Source: an uncultured Bacteroidia bacterium (lineage in GTDB: Bacteria > Bacteroidota > Bacteroidia > Bacteroidales > UBA932). From it: a stretch of 64,000 bases of DNA. This document shows, one piece after another, positions 45,493 through 53,827 of the stretch. Position 1 is the stretch's first letter, and each line of letters starts with the position of its first letter. Made by a program: the position numbers and the translations under genes. The stretch lies in contig CACZZZ010000006.1 in the NCBI GenBank assembly GCA_902785825.1, forward strand, positions 1 to 64,000, read 5' to 3'. A model generated the notes under the pieces. It was not told where the DNA came from and ran no database searches. It worked only from the letters and a program-made list of their open reading frames with translations.

Positions 45493-45500
45493 TACATTTG
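45493..45500 (+). promoter_or_regulatory. -7 promoter box TACATTTG (nitroreductase)
   Basis: Consensus box 70 bp upstream of the nitroreductase ATG. It leaves a longer leader than most genes here. Confidence 0.45.
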
Positions 45501-45570
45501 GTAGCATGCAAGCCGGATGTATATTCGGGAAGTATGAGTGGAGACTTTAAAACACCGATAACAAAATTAT

Positions 45571-46263
45571 ATGACACTGCTTGAAGCCATTGAGTTGCGC
45601 CACTCCGTGCGCAGATATAAAGATGATCCAATTCCCGAAGATATTCTGACGCAGTTGCGGGAAAGGATTCGGGAGATCAACCAAGAAACTGGTCTTAACA
45701 TCCAGCTGGTGACCGGCGAGCCCAAGGCTTTCAGCGGCCTGATGGCTTATGGATCATTCTCCGGCGTGAAGAACTATTTGGTGATGGCCGGAAAAAAGGA
45801 TGGAGAATTGGACGAGAAGATCGGCTACTACGGCGAGCAGCTTGTCCTGCTGGCCCAGACTCTTGGCCTGAACTCCTGCTGGGCGGGACTCACCTACAGC
45901 AAGATTCCCGGGACATATCAGTTGGCCGAAGGAGAGAAGATCAGCTGCTACATCGCCCTGGGATATGGGACGACGCAAGGAAGCGGCCATAAGGTAAAGA
46001 ATATCAAAGATGTAAGCAACGCCAGCGACCTCACTCCGGAATGGTTCAACAAAGGCGTCGAAGCTGCCCTTCTTGCCCCCACGGCCGTCAACCAGCAGAA
46101 GTTTTTTCTGGAATATTTAGGGAACCGTGAGAACGGAGACCTCCCCATGGTCGCCGCCAAGCCCCTTTTCTCCATGATCGGCTACAGCAAAATCGACCTC
46201 GGCATCGTCAAGTACCACTTTGAGGTCGCTGCCGGGAAGGGAAATTTCGGGTGGGATCTATAG
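45571..46263 (+). CDS. Nitroreductase family protein
   Basis: FMN-dependent oxidoreductase of about 230 aa. The N-terminal RHSVRRYKDDPIPEDIL is the phosphate-binding signature. GEQLVLLAQTLGLNSCWAGLTY and EAALLAPTAVNQQKFFL follow, with a tail GIVKYHFEVAAG. It belongs to the putative TM-domain nitroreductase (TM1586-like) branch. Substrate unknown. Confidence 0.9.
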   Translation: MTLLEAIELRHSVRRYKDDPIPEDILTQLRERIREINQETGLNIQLVTGEPKAFSGLMAYGSFSGVKNYLVMAGKKDGELDEKIGYYGEQLVLLAQTLGLNSCWAGLTYSKIPGTYQLAEGEKISCYIALGYGTTQGSGHKVKNIKDVSNASDLTPEWFNKGVEAALLAPTAVNQQKFFLEYLGNRENGDLPMVAAKPLFSMIGYSKIDLGIVKYHFEVAAGKGNFGWDL

Positions 46264-46285
46264 GATAAAAGATAAGAATTTATAT

Positions 46286-46598
46286 TATCTTTGCGCTTGC
46301 ATCAAGAGCGCTCCTATGAGGAGCCGCCAACCGAGCAGCCAGAAGCCACGGTGGCAAAGCGATGCGGATTGTTCAACATCAAAAAAAGTATGGTACCATG
46401 GAAAAGCATCGCTTGTACAGGGCAATAGTTGCCTTGGGCTTTCGGGCAAGGTCTAATTATAGGGTGGGGACCATGCCCGGGGAGGTGGGCTTTGAGGGCA
46501 TTCTGAGGCCGAATATGTGGGCAAGGTCGAGGGCATCAAGTTAGACCTTGCCCGGCCGGTATGGAAAACAAAAGCACCGGAAAATCCGGTGCTTTTTT
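46286..46598 (+). ncRNA. Candidate independent structured non-coding RNA
   Basis: Promoter box TATCTTTG (46286-46293). Helix GCATC (46299-46303)/GATGC (46361-46365) closes a region with CTCCT-ATG-AGGAG (46311-46323) and GCCAC-GGTGGC (46346-46355). AAGCGATGC (46357-46365) can instead pair with GCATCGCTT (46406-46414). Next are a GGCAA-TAG-TTGCC hairpin (46421-46433) and a perfect 13-bp inverted repeat (46444-46456/46541-46553), then the terminator at 46571-46597. The first 70 nt carry ATCAAGAG, CCAACC and GGTGGCAAA in SAM-I-like order, without the full consensus. No convincing protein gene lies inside; short frames only. Confidence 0.5.
46571..46597. terminator. Bidirectional hairpin terminator
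   Basis: AAAGCACCGG and CCGGTGCTTT form a perfect stem with T runs on both strands. It ends tRNA-Val transcription (minus) and the candidate RNA (plus). Confidence 0.85.
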
Positions 46599-46602
46599 CG
46601 AG

Positions 46603-46677
46603 TGAGGACTGGCAGATTTGAACTGCCGACCTCTTGCCTGTCAAGCAAGCGCTCTAAACCAACTGAGCTAAGCCCTC
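46603..46677 (-). tRNA. tRNA-Val (anticodon GAC)
   Basis: Minus strand: acceptor GAGGGCT/AGTCCTC (one G-T), D arm GCTCAGTTGGTTTAGAGC, anticodon stem CTTGC/GCAAG with loop TTGACAG (GAC), T arm TCGGCAGTTCAAATCTGCC-like, discriminator A. CCA not encoded. Confidence 0.93.
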
Positions 46678-46688
46678 GTTTGAGATTG

Positions 46689-46696
46689 CAAAGATA
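46689..46696 (-). promoter_or_regulatory. -7 promoter box TATCTTTG (tRNA-Val)
   Basis: Minus-strand consensus box 11 bp before the tRNA 5' end. Confidence 0.55.
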
Positions 46697-46746
46697 GGAA
46701 TCTTTTTCGATAATACAAGTTTTTTCTTGCTTAAAATGGTTCGAAA

Positions 46747-47181
46747 CTATCTTTTTGACTTGAAAAAGTCCGTCATCAGTGCGCCGCACTCCTCAGCCAG
46801 GACACCAGCGCTGACCTCTGTCTTTGGATGAAGCAGGGAAGGGGAGAACATCGAGTAGCCCCTCCTTGGATCGAGAGCCCCATAGACAATCCGACCTATC
46901 TGAGCCCAGTTCAGTCCTCCGGCACACATCGGACACGGCTCGACAGTGACGTATAAAGTGCAGTCATTCAGGTATTTCCCACCCATGGCCTCTGTGGCTG
47001 CCGTGATGGCGATCATCTCGGCGTGAGCGGTAGGGTCATGCAGCCTCTCTGTCATGTTATGCCCCTTGCCGATGATTCTCCCTTTGAGCACCACAACGGC
47101 TCCGATCGGGATCTCACCCTCGTCCAGTGCCGCCAAAGCCTCACGGAGAGCCTCGCGCATGTATTTCTCGTCAATATCCAT
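46747..47181 (-). CDS. tadA: tRNA-specific adenosine deaminase
   Basis: Zinc enzyme that converts A34 to inosine in tRNA-Arg. The HAE motif is in DPTAHAEMIAI and the PCxxC motif in VEPCPMCAGG. 144 aa, normal. The start MDIDEKYMREAL was chosen; the frame continues upstream, but those codons lie over the rpmH region and are not family-like. Confidence 0.95.
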   Translation of the reverse strand: MDIDEKYMREALREALAALDEGEIPIGAVVVLKGRIIGKGHNMTERLHDPTAHAEMIAITAATEAMGGKYLNDCTLYVTVEPCPMCAGGLNWAQIGRIVYGALDPRRGYSMFSPSLLHPKTEVSAGVLAEECGALMTDFFKSKR

Positions 47182-47192
47182 TCTTCTTGATA

Positions 47193-47220
47193 CAAAAAAA
47201 GCAGGCCTTGAAGGACCTGC
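47193..47220 (-). terminator. rpmH terminator
   Basis: Minus strand: GCAGGTCCTTCAAGGCCTGC stem with a T7 run, 20 bp after the rpmH stop and just ahead of tadA. Confidence 0.85.
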
Positions 47221-47239
47221 CGTAAGAGTCACCTGACGA

Positions 47240-47392
47240 TTACCACCTGTCCTCAGATGATACCGTAAGCTTCTTGCGACCGTGACGGCGGCGGGAAGCG
47301 AGGACGCGGCGACCGTTAGGGGTGGACATTCTCTCACGGAATCCGTGCTTGTTCACGCGCTTGCGCCTTGAGGGTTGAAATGTTCTTTTCAT
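47240..47392 (-). CDS. rpmH: 50S ribosomal protein L34
   Basis: 50 residues. The translation begins [20 protein letters not shown] and ends in ...[10 protein letters not shown], the L34 pattern ([31 protein letters not shown]). Its own promoter and terminator flank it. Confidence 0.97.
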   Translation of the reverse strand: MKRTFQPSRRKRVNKHGFRERMSTPNGRRVLASRRRHGRKKLTVSSEDRW

Positions 47393-47427
47393 ATCTACTT
47401 TATTTTATATATTCCAAAAAGGGAGTG

Positions 47428-47435
47428 CAAATTTA
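47428..47435 (-). promoter_or_regulatory. -7 promoter box TAAATTTG (rpmH)
   Basis: Minus-strand consensus box about 35 bp upstream of the rpmH ATG. Confidence 0.55.
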
Positions 47436-47451
47436 AGCCTTTTACTTAAAA

Positions 47452-48123
47452 TTACAAAATATTTATCACGAATTTACCCTCGAAATAATTGTCTTGCAGC
47501 CATGAAGTGACCGGCCAGGTCGAGACCGAGCCTTTTCTCATCTTGAAGCGCATCATCATCTCGCTGATCTCCTCGTTGATCTCTCCTCCCTTGAGGTACA
47601 GGATCCCTTTCGTGTATTTCCCCTTCACCCATGGGTAGAAATCCGACAGCGACGCGACGGCCCTGGAGACCACATAGTCAAACTTGCCGGGCAAGGATTC
47701 GGCCCTGGCGTTAGCCACCTCGACGTTCTGGAGTCCGAGACTCTTCGCGACCTCAGAGGCGACAGTCGTCTTTTTCCGGATAGAGTCGCAAAGGAGAAAC
47801 CTGGTTTCCGGTAATAAGATCGCGAGCGGAATCCCAGGGAAACCGCCTCCAGTTCCGAGATCCAAGATCCTTACACCGCCATCAGGTGCTGTCAGGGATG
47901 AATATTCCTCTGGCTTACGTATCTTGAGAAAATACGCTATAGCGAGTGAATGAAGCACGTGATGGTCATAGATGCCATCCATGTCTTTGCGTGAGATGAC
48001 ATTGATCTTGCTGTTCCAGTCTTTGTACAATTCTTCCAGCTGGCGATACTTCTCCACCTGATCATCAGTTACTTCCGGAAAAGCTTCCTTGAGTATGGCC
48101 TCGAAAACGCTGAATTCTATCAT
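47452..48123 (-). CDS. rsmG: 16S rRNA (guanine527-N7)-methyltransferase
   Basis: SAM-dependent methyltransferase (GidB). Motif I LDLGTGGGFPGIPLAI, the substrate motif KINVISRKD and the SRAVASL stretch are present. 223 aa. Overlaps the sigma factor gene by 4 bp, so it is translationally coupled. Confidence 0.95.
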   Translation of the reverse strand: MIEFSVFEAILKEAFPEVTDDQVEKYRQLEELYKDWNSKINVISRKDMDGIYDHHVLHSLAIAYFLKIRKPEEYSSLTAPDGGVRILDLGTGGGFPGIPLAILLPETRFLLCDSIRKKTTVASEVAKSLGLQNVEVANARAESLPGKFDYVVSRAVASLSDFYPWVKGKYTKGILYLKGGEINEEISEMMMRFKMRKGSVSTWPVTSWLQDNYFEGKFVINIL

Positions 48124-48725
48124 ATCTCATCATCCTCCTCGTCTGCCCTGAGCGCGTCAATTATCTGCTTGGCTCGCCTTATGCGTGTCTTTACTGTGTT
48201 TAGTTCCAGCCCCATGTTCTCCGCTATCTCATCGTACTTCATCCCATCTATAAGCCTTTTGCGGGCGACCTCCCTGTAGAGTTCTGGAAGGCGGTCGATA
48301 TACTTGATCCTTTCTTCCTCTGACTCTGTCTTTATCAGCGAGTGAAGAGCGTCCTCACTCTGATCGGGGATCCCTTCCAAACCTGAGGACTGGGTCTCGT
48401 CGTCGAGATATACTATCTGGTTTTTCGGGTGGATTCTTTTTTCCTTCTCGAGAGTGTCGAGAGTCGTGTTCCTAGCTATCGTGCATAACCAAGTCAGGAA
48501 CTGGCTCTTGGTGTCGTCGTAGTTGTGGATCTGCCGGAACGCCTTTTCGAAACTCCGTGAGCAGATGTCATCGACGTCATAGTCGTCGATATTCTTGAAA
48601 CGGGTCTTGATGTATGACCGCAGCTGATCTATATGGCGATCCCATAAAGCGGTGAAAGCCAGACCATTGCCATTCTTCGCCAGGATCACGAGCTCATCAA
48701 TGGGCCTCAAGCCAGTTGTCGCCAT
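48120..48725 (-). CDS. Sigma-70 family (ECF-type) RNA polymerase sigma factor
   Basis: 201 aa. Region 2 (about 20-95: FTALWDRHIDQLRSYI, DDICSRSFEKAFRQI, FLTWLCTIARNTTLD) and region 4 (about 140-195: LPELYREVARKRLIDGMKYDEIAENMGLELNTVKTRIRRAK, shown here in parts). No anti-sigma gene is adjacent. Its start lies 29 bp inside the 3' end of polA, an unusually long overlap. Confidence 0.92.
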   Translation of the reverse strand: MATTGLRPIDELVILAKNGNGLAFTALWDRHIDQLRSYIKTRFKNIDDYDVDDICSRSFEKAFRQIHNYDDTKSQFLTWLCTIARNTTLDTLEKEKRIHPKNQIVYLDDETQSSGLEGIPDQSEDALHSLIKTESEEERIKYIDRLPELYREVARKRLIDGMKYDEIAENMGLELNTVKTRIRRAKQIIDALRADEEDDEI

Positions 48726-51369
48726 AATTACACTCGACTGTGAGCGGGACGCTCAGTTTAACAACATTCTCCATATTCTCCACCACGATGTCCTTCAAGG
48801 TTTCGACTTCTTCTGGGATTGTGTCGAACACGAGCTCATCATGGATCTGCAAGACCATCTTTGAGCTCAGCCCTTTAGCGGAAATCTCCCTGTCAACGGC
48901 TATCATGGCCAACTTGATAATGTCCGCGGAAGTGCCCTGGATCGGCGCGTTGACGGCGTTCCTCTCCGCCAAAGACCTTATGGTGGCATTCTTCGAATTA
49001 ATATCCGGAAGATATCTTCTTCTGCCGAAAATGGTTTCTACGTAACCGGTCTCCCTCGCAGCCGCCTTTGTGTCCTCGATGAATGAGAGGATGGAAGGGA
49101 AGCCGGCGAAATAGTCATCAATGATTTTCTGGGCCTCTTTCCGGCCAATCCGCAGTCTTTGGGCAAGGCCGAAGGCTGAGATGCCGTACATGATTCCGAA
49201 GTTGGCGGTCTTCGCGATCCTTCTCTGATCAGCTGTGACCTCTTCGTGAGGTATCCCGAATATCTTAGCCGCGGTCGCCGCATGGACATCGATTCCTTGC
49301 TTGAAAGCTCCGATGAGATGCTGGTCGCAGCTTAGGTGGGCCATGATCCTTAGCTCGATCTGGGAATAGTCCGCCGACAGGATCAACCCTCCCGGGACGC
49401 TTGGAACGAAAGCTTTGCGGATCTCACGTCCCCTGTCAGTGCGGATGGGAATATTCTGGAGGTTCGGGTTTGAGGAACTGAGCCGTCCAGTGGCGGTAAG
49501 CGCCTGGTTGAAAGTGGTGTGTACCTTGCCGTCAGACGGGTCTATGTACGTGGGGAAGGGCTCGATGTAGGTGGACAGGAGTTTTTTCACGGCCCTGAAC
49601 TCAAGAATCTCGTCCACGATGGGGTGCTTGTCTGCGATGTCCAACAAGGTGGTCTCGTCAGTGGAGTAGGTGCCGTTGGCGTTTTTCTTGGGTTTGCCGG
49701 ACAGCTTGAGTTTCTCGAATAGAATCTCTCCTATCTGTTTTGGGGATGAGACGTTAAGGCTCGGTTCGCCGGCCAGTTCCCTGACTTTCGTCTCTCGGAG
49801 GATCATCTCTTCCCTAAGCCCCCTGGTGAAGTCCTTCAGTGAACTGAGATCCACCCTCACCCCGTTTCTCTCCATTTTCGAGAGTACCCTCAGCAGGGGC
49901 TCCTCCATTGATGAATATAGCTCCGTCAACCCCTTGGAATCCAATTCTTTCCCGAGTTTCTCGCCAAGGAGGAGAATGATAGCGGCCTCTTTGGAGCGAT
50001 CGGCCATGGGGGTCTCCTCCGGAGTCTCGTCGAAAAGGGATCCAGTGGCGGCTTCCGTATCGGCGGTCCCGGATTCAATAGACATGCCGAGATAACTCTG
50101 GGCGAGGACCTCGATTTTATGGCTCTTTTCCGGGTCAATGAGATAATGCGTCAAGCCTATGTCGCGGAGTTCCCCCCTCAAATCGATGCCGGCGGCACTG
50201 AGAAGGTTCATCTGCCTCTTTAGGTCGTCTCCCACTTTGGCGACGGACTCGTCCTCCATCAAGAGACGGAATTCCTCCGGCCCGCCTTCGGCGACCAAAT
50301 ATGCGCTCGGAATGACAGAGGTGGCGGCGATGACCCTTTGGGGTTTGGAGAATATTCCTCCGCCGGCCCCTTCGGTGATGACGGAAATGACTTTACCGTC
50401 ACTCACGGCTTGACCGGAGGCCCCATTAAGGGCGGCTATAAACTCCTTGGGAGTTACTTTGTTGATTTCCAGCTGTTTCTGCTCTTTTACAGGGGCGGCG
50501 ACATGGCCGAGGAACCTCTGGAGGGAATTGAACTCGTACTTCTCGAAAAGATCTGCCAGAACCGGTCCGTAGGCCTTGTCCACCAACATGTCGGCGGTGG
50601 CCACATCCACGTCGATATCCGTCTTGATGGTCACGAGCTCCCTGCTTAAAGCGATATGGTCCCTGGCCTCCTCGAACATCGTTTTCTGCCTCGGGGAGAG
50701 TTCGTCCAGATGGTCGTAAATGCCTTGTACTGAGCCATATTTGGCGACAAGTTTCCCGGCTCCGACCTCACCGACACCTTTTACTCCCGGCACATTGTCG
50801 GCGGTGTCTCCACAGATGGTCAGCATGTCTATGACCTGGGCGGGGGACTGGATTCCGTACTTGTCGCAGATCTCTTTTACGCCGATTACCTCATTGTCCC
50901 CGCCTGATTTTCCGGGCTTATATTGCCAGATGTGGTCCTCGATGAGCTGGCCGTAGTCCTTGTCCGGGGTGACCATGTACACGTCGAGGCCTTCCCTGGA
51001 GCATCTTTTCGCCATAGAGCCGATCACGTCGTCAGCCTCATATCCCATGATCATAAGTGTCGGGATATTCATGGCCTCGCAGAGACCTTGGAGGGGCTCC
51101 AGTGCGTCGATGACCAGCTGCGGGGTCTCCGCCCTGTTCGCCTTGTACTCCGGGTACATCTTGTTCCGGAAGGTCCCTCCTGGAGGGTCAAAGGCCACTG
51201 CCAGATAGTCAGGCTCCTCTCTCTCAATTAGTTCCAGGATATATTTTGTGAATCCGTACAGGATTGACATGTCCGCCCCCTTGGAATTGACCATGGGCCT
51301 TCGCAGGAAGGCGTAATACATCTTGAACACTAAGGCGTGTCCATCTATGAAGAATATTTTACGAGGCAT
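48697..51369 (-). CDS. polA: DNA polymerase I
   Basis: 890 aa. 5' nuclease domain (about 1-290: FFIDGHALVFKMYYAF, MGYEADDVIGSMA, VTPDKDYGQL, GDTADNVPGVKGVG). A middle exonuclease-like domain follows, then the A-family polymerase domain with SADYSQIELRIMAHLS, RRIAKTANFGIMYG and LQIHDELVFD. The middle domain lacks the DxE motif (VISVITEGAGG at that place) and the usual Asp in exo II (VGDDLKRQMNLL), so proofreading is probably lost. Confidence 0.96.
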   Translation of the reverse strand: MPRKIFFIDGHALVFKMYYAFLRRPMVNSKGADMSILYGFTKYILELIEREEPDYLAVAFDPPGGTFRNKMYPEYKANRAETPQLVIDALEPLQGLCEAMNIPTLMIMGYEADDVIGSMAKRCSREGLDVYMVTPDKDYGQLIEDHIWQYKPGKSGGDNEVIGVKEICDKYGIQSPAQVIDMLTICGDTADNVPGVKGVGEVGAGKLVAKYGSVQGIYDHLDELSPRQKTMFEEARDHIALSRELVTIKTDIDVDVATADMLVDKAYGPVLADLFEKYEFNSLQRFLGHVAAPVKEQKQLEINKVTPKEFIAALNGASGQAVSDGKVISVITEGAGGGIFSKPQRVIAATSVIPSAYLVAEGGPEEFRLLMEDESVAKVGDDLKRQMNLLSAAGIDLRGELRDIGLTHYLIDPEKSHKIEVLAQSYLGMSIESGTADTEAATGSLFDETPEETPMADRSKEAAIILLLGEKLGKELDSKGLTELYSSMEEPLLRVLSKMERNGVRVDLSSLKDFTRGLREEMILRETKVRELAGEPSLNVSSPKQIGEILFEKLKLSGKPKKNANGTYSTDETTLLDIADKHPIVDEILEFRAVKKLLSTYIEPFPTYIDPSDGKVHTTFNQALTATGRLSSSNPNLQNIPIRTDRGREIRKAFVPSVPGGLILSADYSQIELRIMAHLSCDQHLIGAFKQGIDVHAATAAKIFGIPHEEVTADQRRIAKTANFGIMYGISAFGLAQRLRIGRKEAQKIIDDYFAGFPSILSFIEDTKAAARETGYVETIFGRRRYLPDINSKNATIRSLAERNAVNAPIQGTSADIIKLAMIAVDREISAKGLSSKMVLQIHDELVFDTIPEEVETLKDIVVENMENVVKLSVPLTVECNYGDNWLEAH

Positions 51370-51384
51370 CCGGGTAGTGGGATT

Positions 51385-52782
51385 CTATTCTTCCGGCATG
51401 AACATGGGATCCCATGCGGGAAGGAGGATAGGTTTCTGCGAGAGCTGGGCTTTCAGGCTCTCGGGGACGTATTTTTTCTCGACGACAAGGCGGAACATAT
51501 ATTCATTGAACCACTCGTCGGTCATGATAAGGTTGCCCTTGTAGCCGCTGGCGGCTCCCCAGCTGTTCTCGACCATCCACTTGACTGGTTTGCCGTCCTT
51601 GATATCGACTGCGATAAGGGTCATCGCATGGGAAGAACCGCTGGCATGGGTCATGATCCTCTGCTTCTTGTCCATCGGGAAGGTGGTCCCGAAGAGGGAG
51701 CCGTAATCGAAATTGGCGAGGTCGAGGGTGCCTTTCTTGCGGTCGCTGAACTTGCCCACATCGCATGAGAAATACATCGCCGTGTTGTCCTTGATCGAGG
51801 CTATGGCGATCTCCTTGATCGTCTCGATGGGGACGTTGAGGTAAACCCAGTTCTGCCCGTCATAGACATGGCGGTCATAGGCGATCTCATAGACTTTGCC
51901 ATATTCCCTTGAAGGATCGTTCATCAGCATGACATAGCTGTTGTTGAGGTCGGTACCGACCCACTCGTTGTAGAATGAGAGGGGAGTGTAGGTCTTGGTG
52001 CTGATGACCTTGTCCTTGGAGTCGCGCATGGTGTACTCGAACTCCTGCGGCGGCTCTCCGAGGCAGAGAACCAGCATGCGGTAGATCTCCTTGAGCATCT
52101 GGGTCTTCATCGCCTGGCAATCCTTGGGCTTGGCATCCCTGAGCTTCAGACCGTCCTCGCGCAGCTTGGTGGCGATCTGGGTTCTCATGGCTGATGTGCT
52201 GTTGGCGTTCAGGGTCTCGGGCATCACGTCGGAGGGAACCACACCGTATTTCATGATAAGGTTGGCTACACCTGTGAACTGTCCTCCGTCCCCGATCGGG
52301 TTGCTGAAGAGCCAGTCAACCTCGCGGTCGTCGAACCCCTTGTCTTTCGTGTCAATGACACCTTGGAGGAACAGGTTGGCCTTCTCGAGCTGGTCGTAGA
52401 AGAAGCAGTAGTTCTGGGAGAAGGTGAAAGCACCCAGGTCGTATTTGTCAATCATCCTGGCTCTCAAGACGTTGAGTCCGGAGAATAGCCAGCAACGGCC
52501 GGAGGACTTCTGGTCGGTTATGCCCTTGGTCTTTACCATGTCGGAGAAATGGGTGTCTATCATGGCGATATTCTCCGAGTTGGCGGCCAGAACGCTTATT
52601 GATGTGGAGTTGAGAGCGTTTTTAATGGCTTTGTCAGCGGCTGTGCCCTCGTATCCCTTGCGGATCTCCTTTAGCATCTCAGTAGAGATTCCTCCCTTTG
52701 GGTCAGCCTTCTGTTGCGCAGAAGCTATGCCGCTGGAAATTAATGTGATAGCGGCAGCGAGAATGATAGATGATTTTTTCAT
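51385..52782 (-). CDS. C1B-family cysteine aminopeptidase (bleomycin hydrolase-like), secreted
   Basis: Papain-like peptidase, 465 aa after choosing the start at the signal peptide (MKKSSIILAAAITLISSGIASAQ). Catalytic Cys in QKSSGRCWLFSGLNVLR, His in GSSHAMTLIAVD, Asn in WMVENSWG. The signal peptide places it in the periplasm or outside, unlike classical cytoplasmic PepC. Its stop is 15 bp before the polA start on the same strand. Confidence 0.93.
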   Translation of the reverse strand: MKKSSIILAAAITLISSGIASAQQKADPKGGISTEMLKEIRKGYEGTAADKAIKNALNSTSISVLAANSENIAMIDTHFSDMVKTKGITDQKSSGRCWLFSGLNVLRARMIDKYDLGAFTFSQNYCFFYDQLEKANLFLQGVIDTKDKGFDDREVDWLFSNPIGDGGQFTGVANLIMKYGVVPSDVMPETLNANSTSAMRTQIATKLREDGLKLRDAKPKDCQAMKTQMLKEIYRMLVLCLGEPPQEFEYTMRDSKDKVISTKTYTPLSFYNEWVGTDLNNSYVMLMNDPSREYGKVYEIAYDRHVYDGQNWVYLNVPIETIKEIAIASIKDNTAMYFSCDVGKFSDRKKGTLDLANFDYGSLFGTTFPMDKKQRIMTHASGSSHAMTLIAVDIKDGKPVKWMVENSWGAASGYKGNLIMTDEWFNEYMFRLVVEKKYVPESLKAQLSQKPILLPAWDPMFMPEE

Positions 52783-52845
52783 GACGGTTCGTTTGATTTC
52801 GGTAAAAATAGCGATAAAAAGCCGGATAACCAAACAAAAACCGTC

Positions 52846-53286
52846 TCATCCCTTAAGTTTCAGGATTATGTCGTCGAGCATATTGAATAAAACCGGGACA
52901 GTCTCCGGAGTGACGCTCTGGCAGATGACCGCTGCTCCGACCTTGTCCGGGACGCAGGACAGCTTGTTTTTGAGATCCTTACCTTTGGGGGTAAGTCTCA
53001 CTATCATCTGCCTGGCATCCTCGCTTCCCTTGCTCCTTGAGACCAGACCGTCCGATTCCATCCTTTTCAGGAGGGGTGTCACGGTGTTGGTCTCCAGTAC
53101 AAGTCGCTTGGCAATGTCATTCACCGGCATTGCGTCCTTCTCCCACAAGACCAGCAGCACCAGATACTGGGGGTACGTAAGACCGTATTCCGACAGCAGC
53201 GGGAAGTAGGCTTGTGTGAGAAGGCGCGAGGCGGTGTACAACCTGAAGCAAAGTTGGTTGTCCAGTTTGAACTTGTCTTCCATCAA
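52846..53286 (-). CDS. MarR-family regulator (OhrR-like)
   Basis: 146 aa winged-helix repressor. The N-terminal Cys in DNQLCFRLYTASR matches the peroxide-sensing Cys of OhrR, and LTYPQYLVLLVLWEKD and NTVTPLLKRMESDGLVSR are the recognition region. Third gene of an operon with ferritin-like protein and glutathione peroxidase; ATGA overlap with the latter. Probably represses the operon until oxidation. Confidence 0.92.
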   Translation of the reverse strand: MMEDKFKLDNQLCFRLYTASRLLTQAYFPLLSEYGLTYPQYLVLLVLWEKDAMPVNDIAKRLVLETNTVTPLLKRMESDGLVSRSKGSEDARQMIVRLTPKGKDLKNKLSCVPDKVGAAVICQSVTPETVPVLFNMLDDIILKLKG

Positions 53287-53825
53287 AGCATTTCCTGGAT
53301 GTCCTTCTCGAAAGACTCAGGATCAGCGGTCGGGGGGAAGCGCTTTACGACGGTCCCATCCCTGGAGACGAGGAACTTGGTGAAGTTCCAAAGTATGTCG
53401 CTGTCCTTCTGGGCGCTCTTGCTCAAACCTTTGAGCATGGTGTGGGTCGCCTTTGCCTTGAGTCCCTTGTATTCCTCGGTGGGGGCCACTGACTTTAGGT
53501 AGGTGTACACAGGGCTCTCACCAGGGCCGTTGACCTCTATCTTTGACATGAGAGGGAAAGTGACGCCGTGGTTGAGGCGGCAGAACTCAGCGATTTCCTC
53601 ATCGGAACCGGGCTCCTGATGGGCGAACTGGTCGCAGGGGAATCCGATGATAACCAATCCCTGGTCCTTGTATTTCTGGTACAAGGCCTCAAGTCCATCG
53701 TACTGGGGGGTGAAACCGCACTTTGATGCGGTGTTGACAATCAGGAGCACCTTGCCCTCATACTGGGCGAAGTCCACTTCCTGGCCTTTGTTCGAAAGGG
53801 CTTTAAGATCGTAAATCTTTTCCAT
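53283..53825 (-). CDS. Glutathione peroxidase-family thiol peroxidase
   Basis: Reduces hydroperoxides, 180 aa. Peroxidatic Cys in NTASKCGFTPQY, Gln/Trp-type residues in GFPCDQFAHQEPG (resolving Cys candidate) and LWNFTKFLVSRDG. Start MEKIYDLKAL chosen. Lies 2 bp after the ferritin-like gene and is coupled to the MarR gene. Confidence 0.94.
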   Translation of the reverse strand: MEKIYDLKALSNKGQEVDFAQYEGKVLLIVNTASKCGFTPQYDGLEALYQKYKDQGLVIIGFPCDQFAHQEPGSDEEIAEFCRLNHGVTFPLMSKIEVNGPGESPVYTYLKSVAPTEEYKGLKAKATHTMLKGLSKSAQKDSDILWNFTKFLVSRDGTVVKRFPPTADPESFEKDIQEML

Positions 53826-53827
53826 GA

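Noticed and set aside
45506-45550. 14-codon frame after the nitroreductase -7 box
   Set aside because: Could be a leader peptide, but nothing supports translation.
46299-46365. Functional SAM-I riboswitch
   Set aside because: Only short blocks agree; the kink-turn arm and much of the core are missing, and no methionine-cycle gene follows. Kept only as a resemblance.
46362-46544. 60-codon frame in the candidate RNA
   Set aside because: Composition and lack of any family or start signal suggest a chance frame. The region is better explained by RNA structure.
46444-46553. Third copy of the 11442/14641 element
   Set aside because: It has a long inverted repeat and a TTA..AGGG..GGGGACC stretch in common, but the remaining core does not align.
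47182-47337. N-terminal extension of TadA
   Set aside because: The extra codons lie over the rpmH gene and terminator and have no TadA similarity.
52424-53209. 261-codon open frame on the + strand
   Set aside because: Runs across two genes on the other strand that have clear families (peptidase C1B, MarR).
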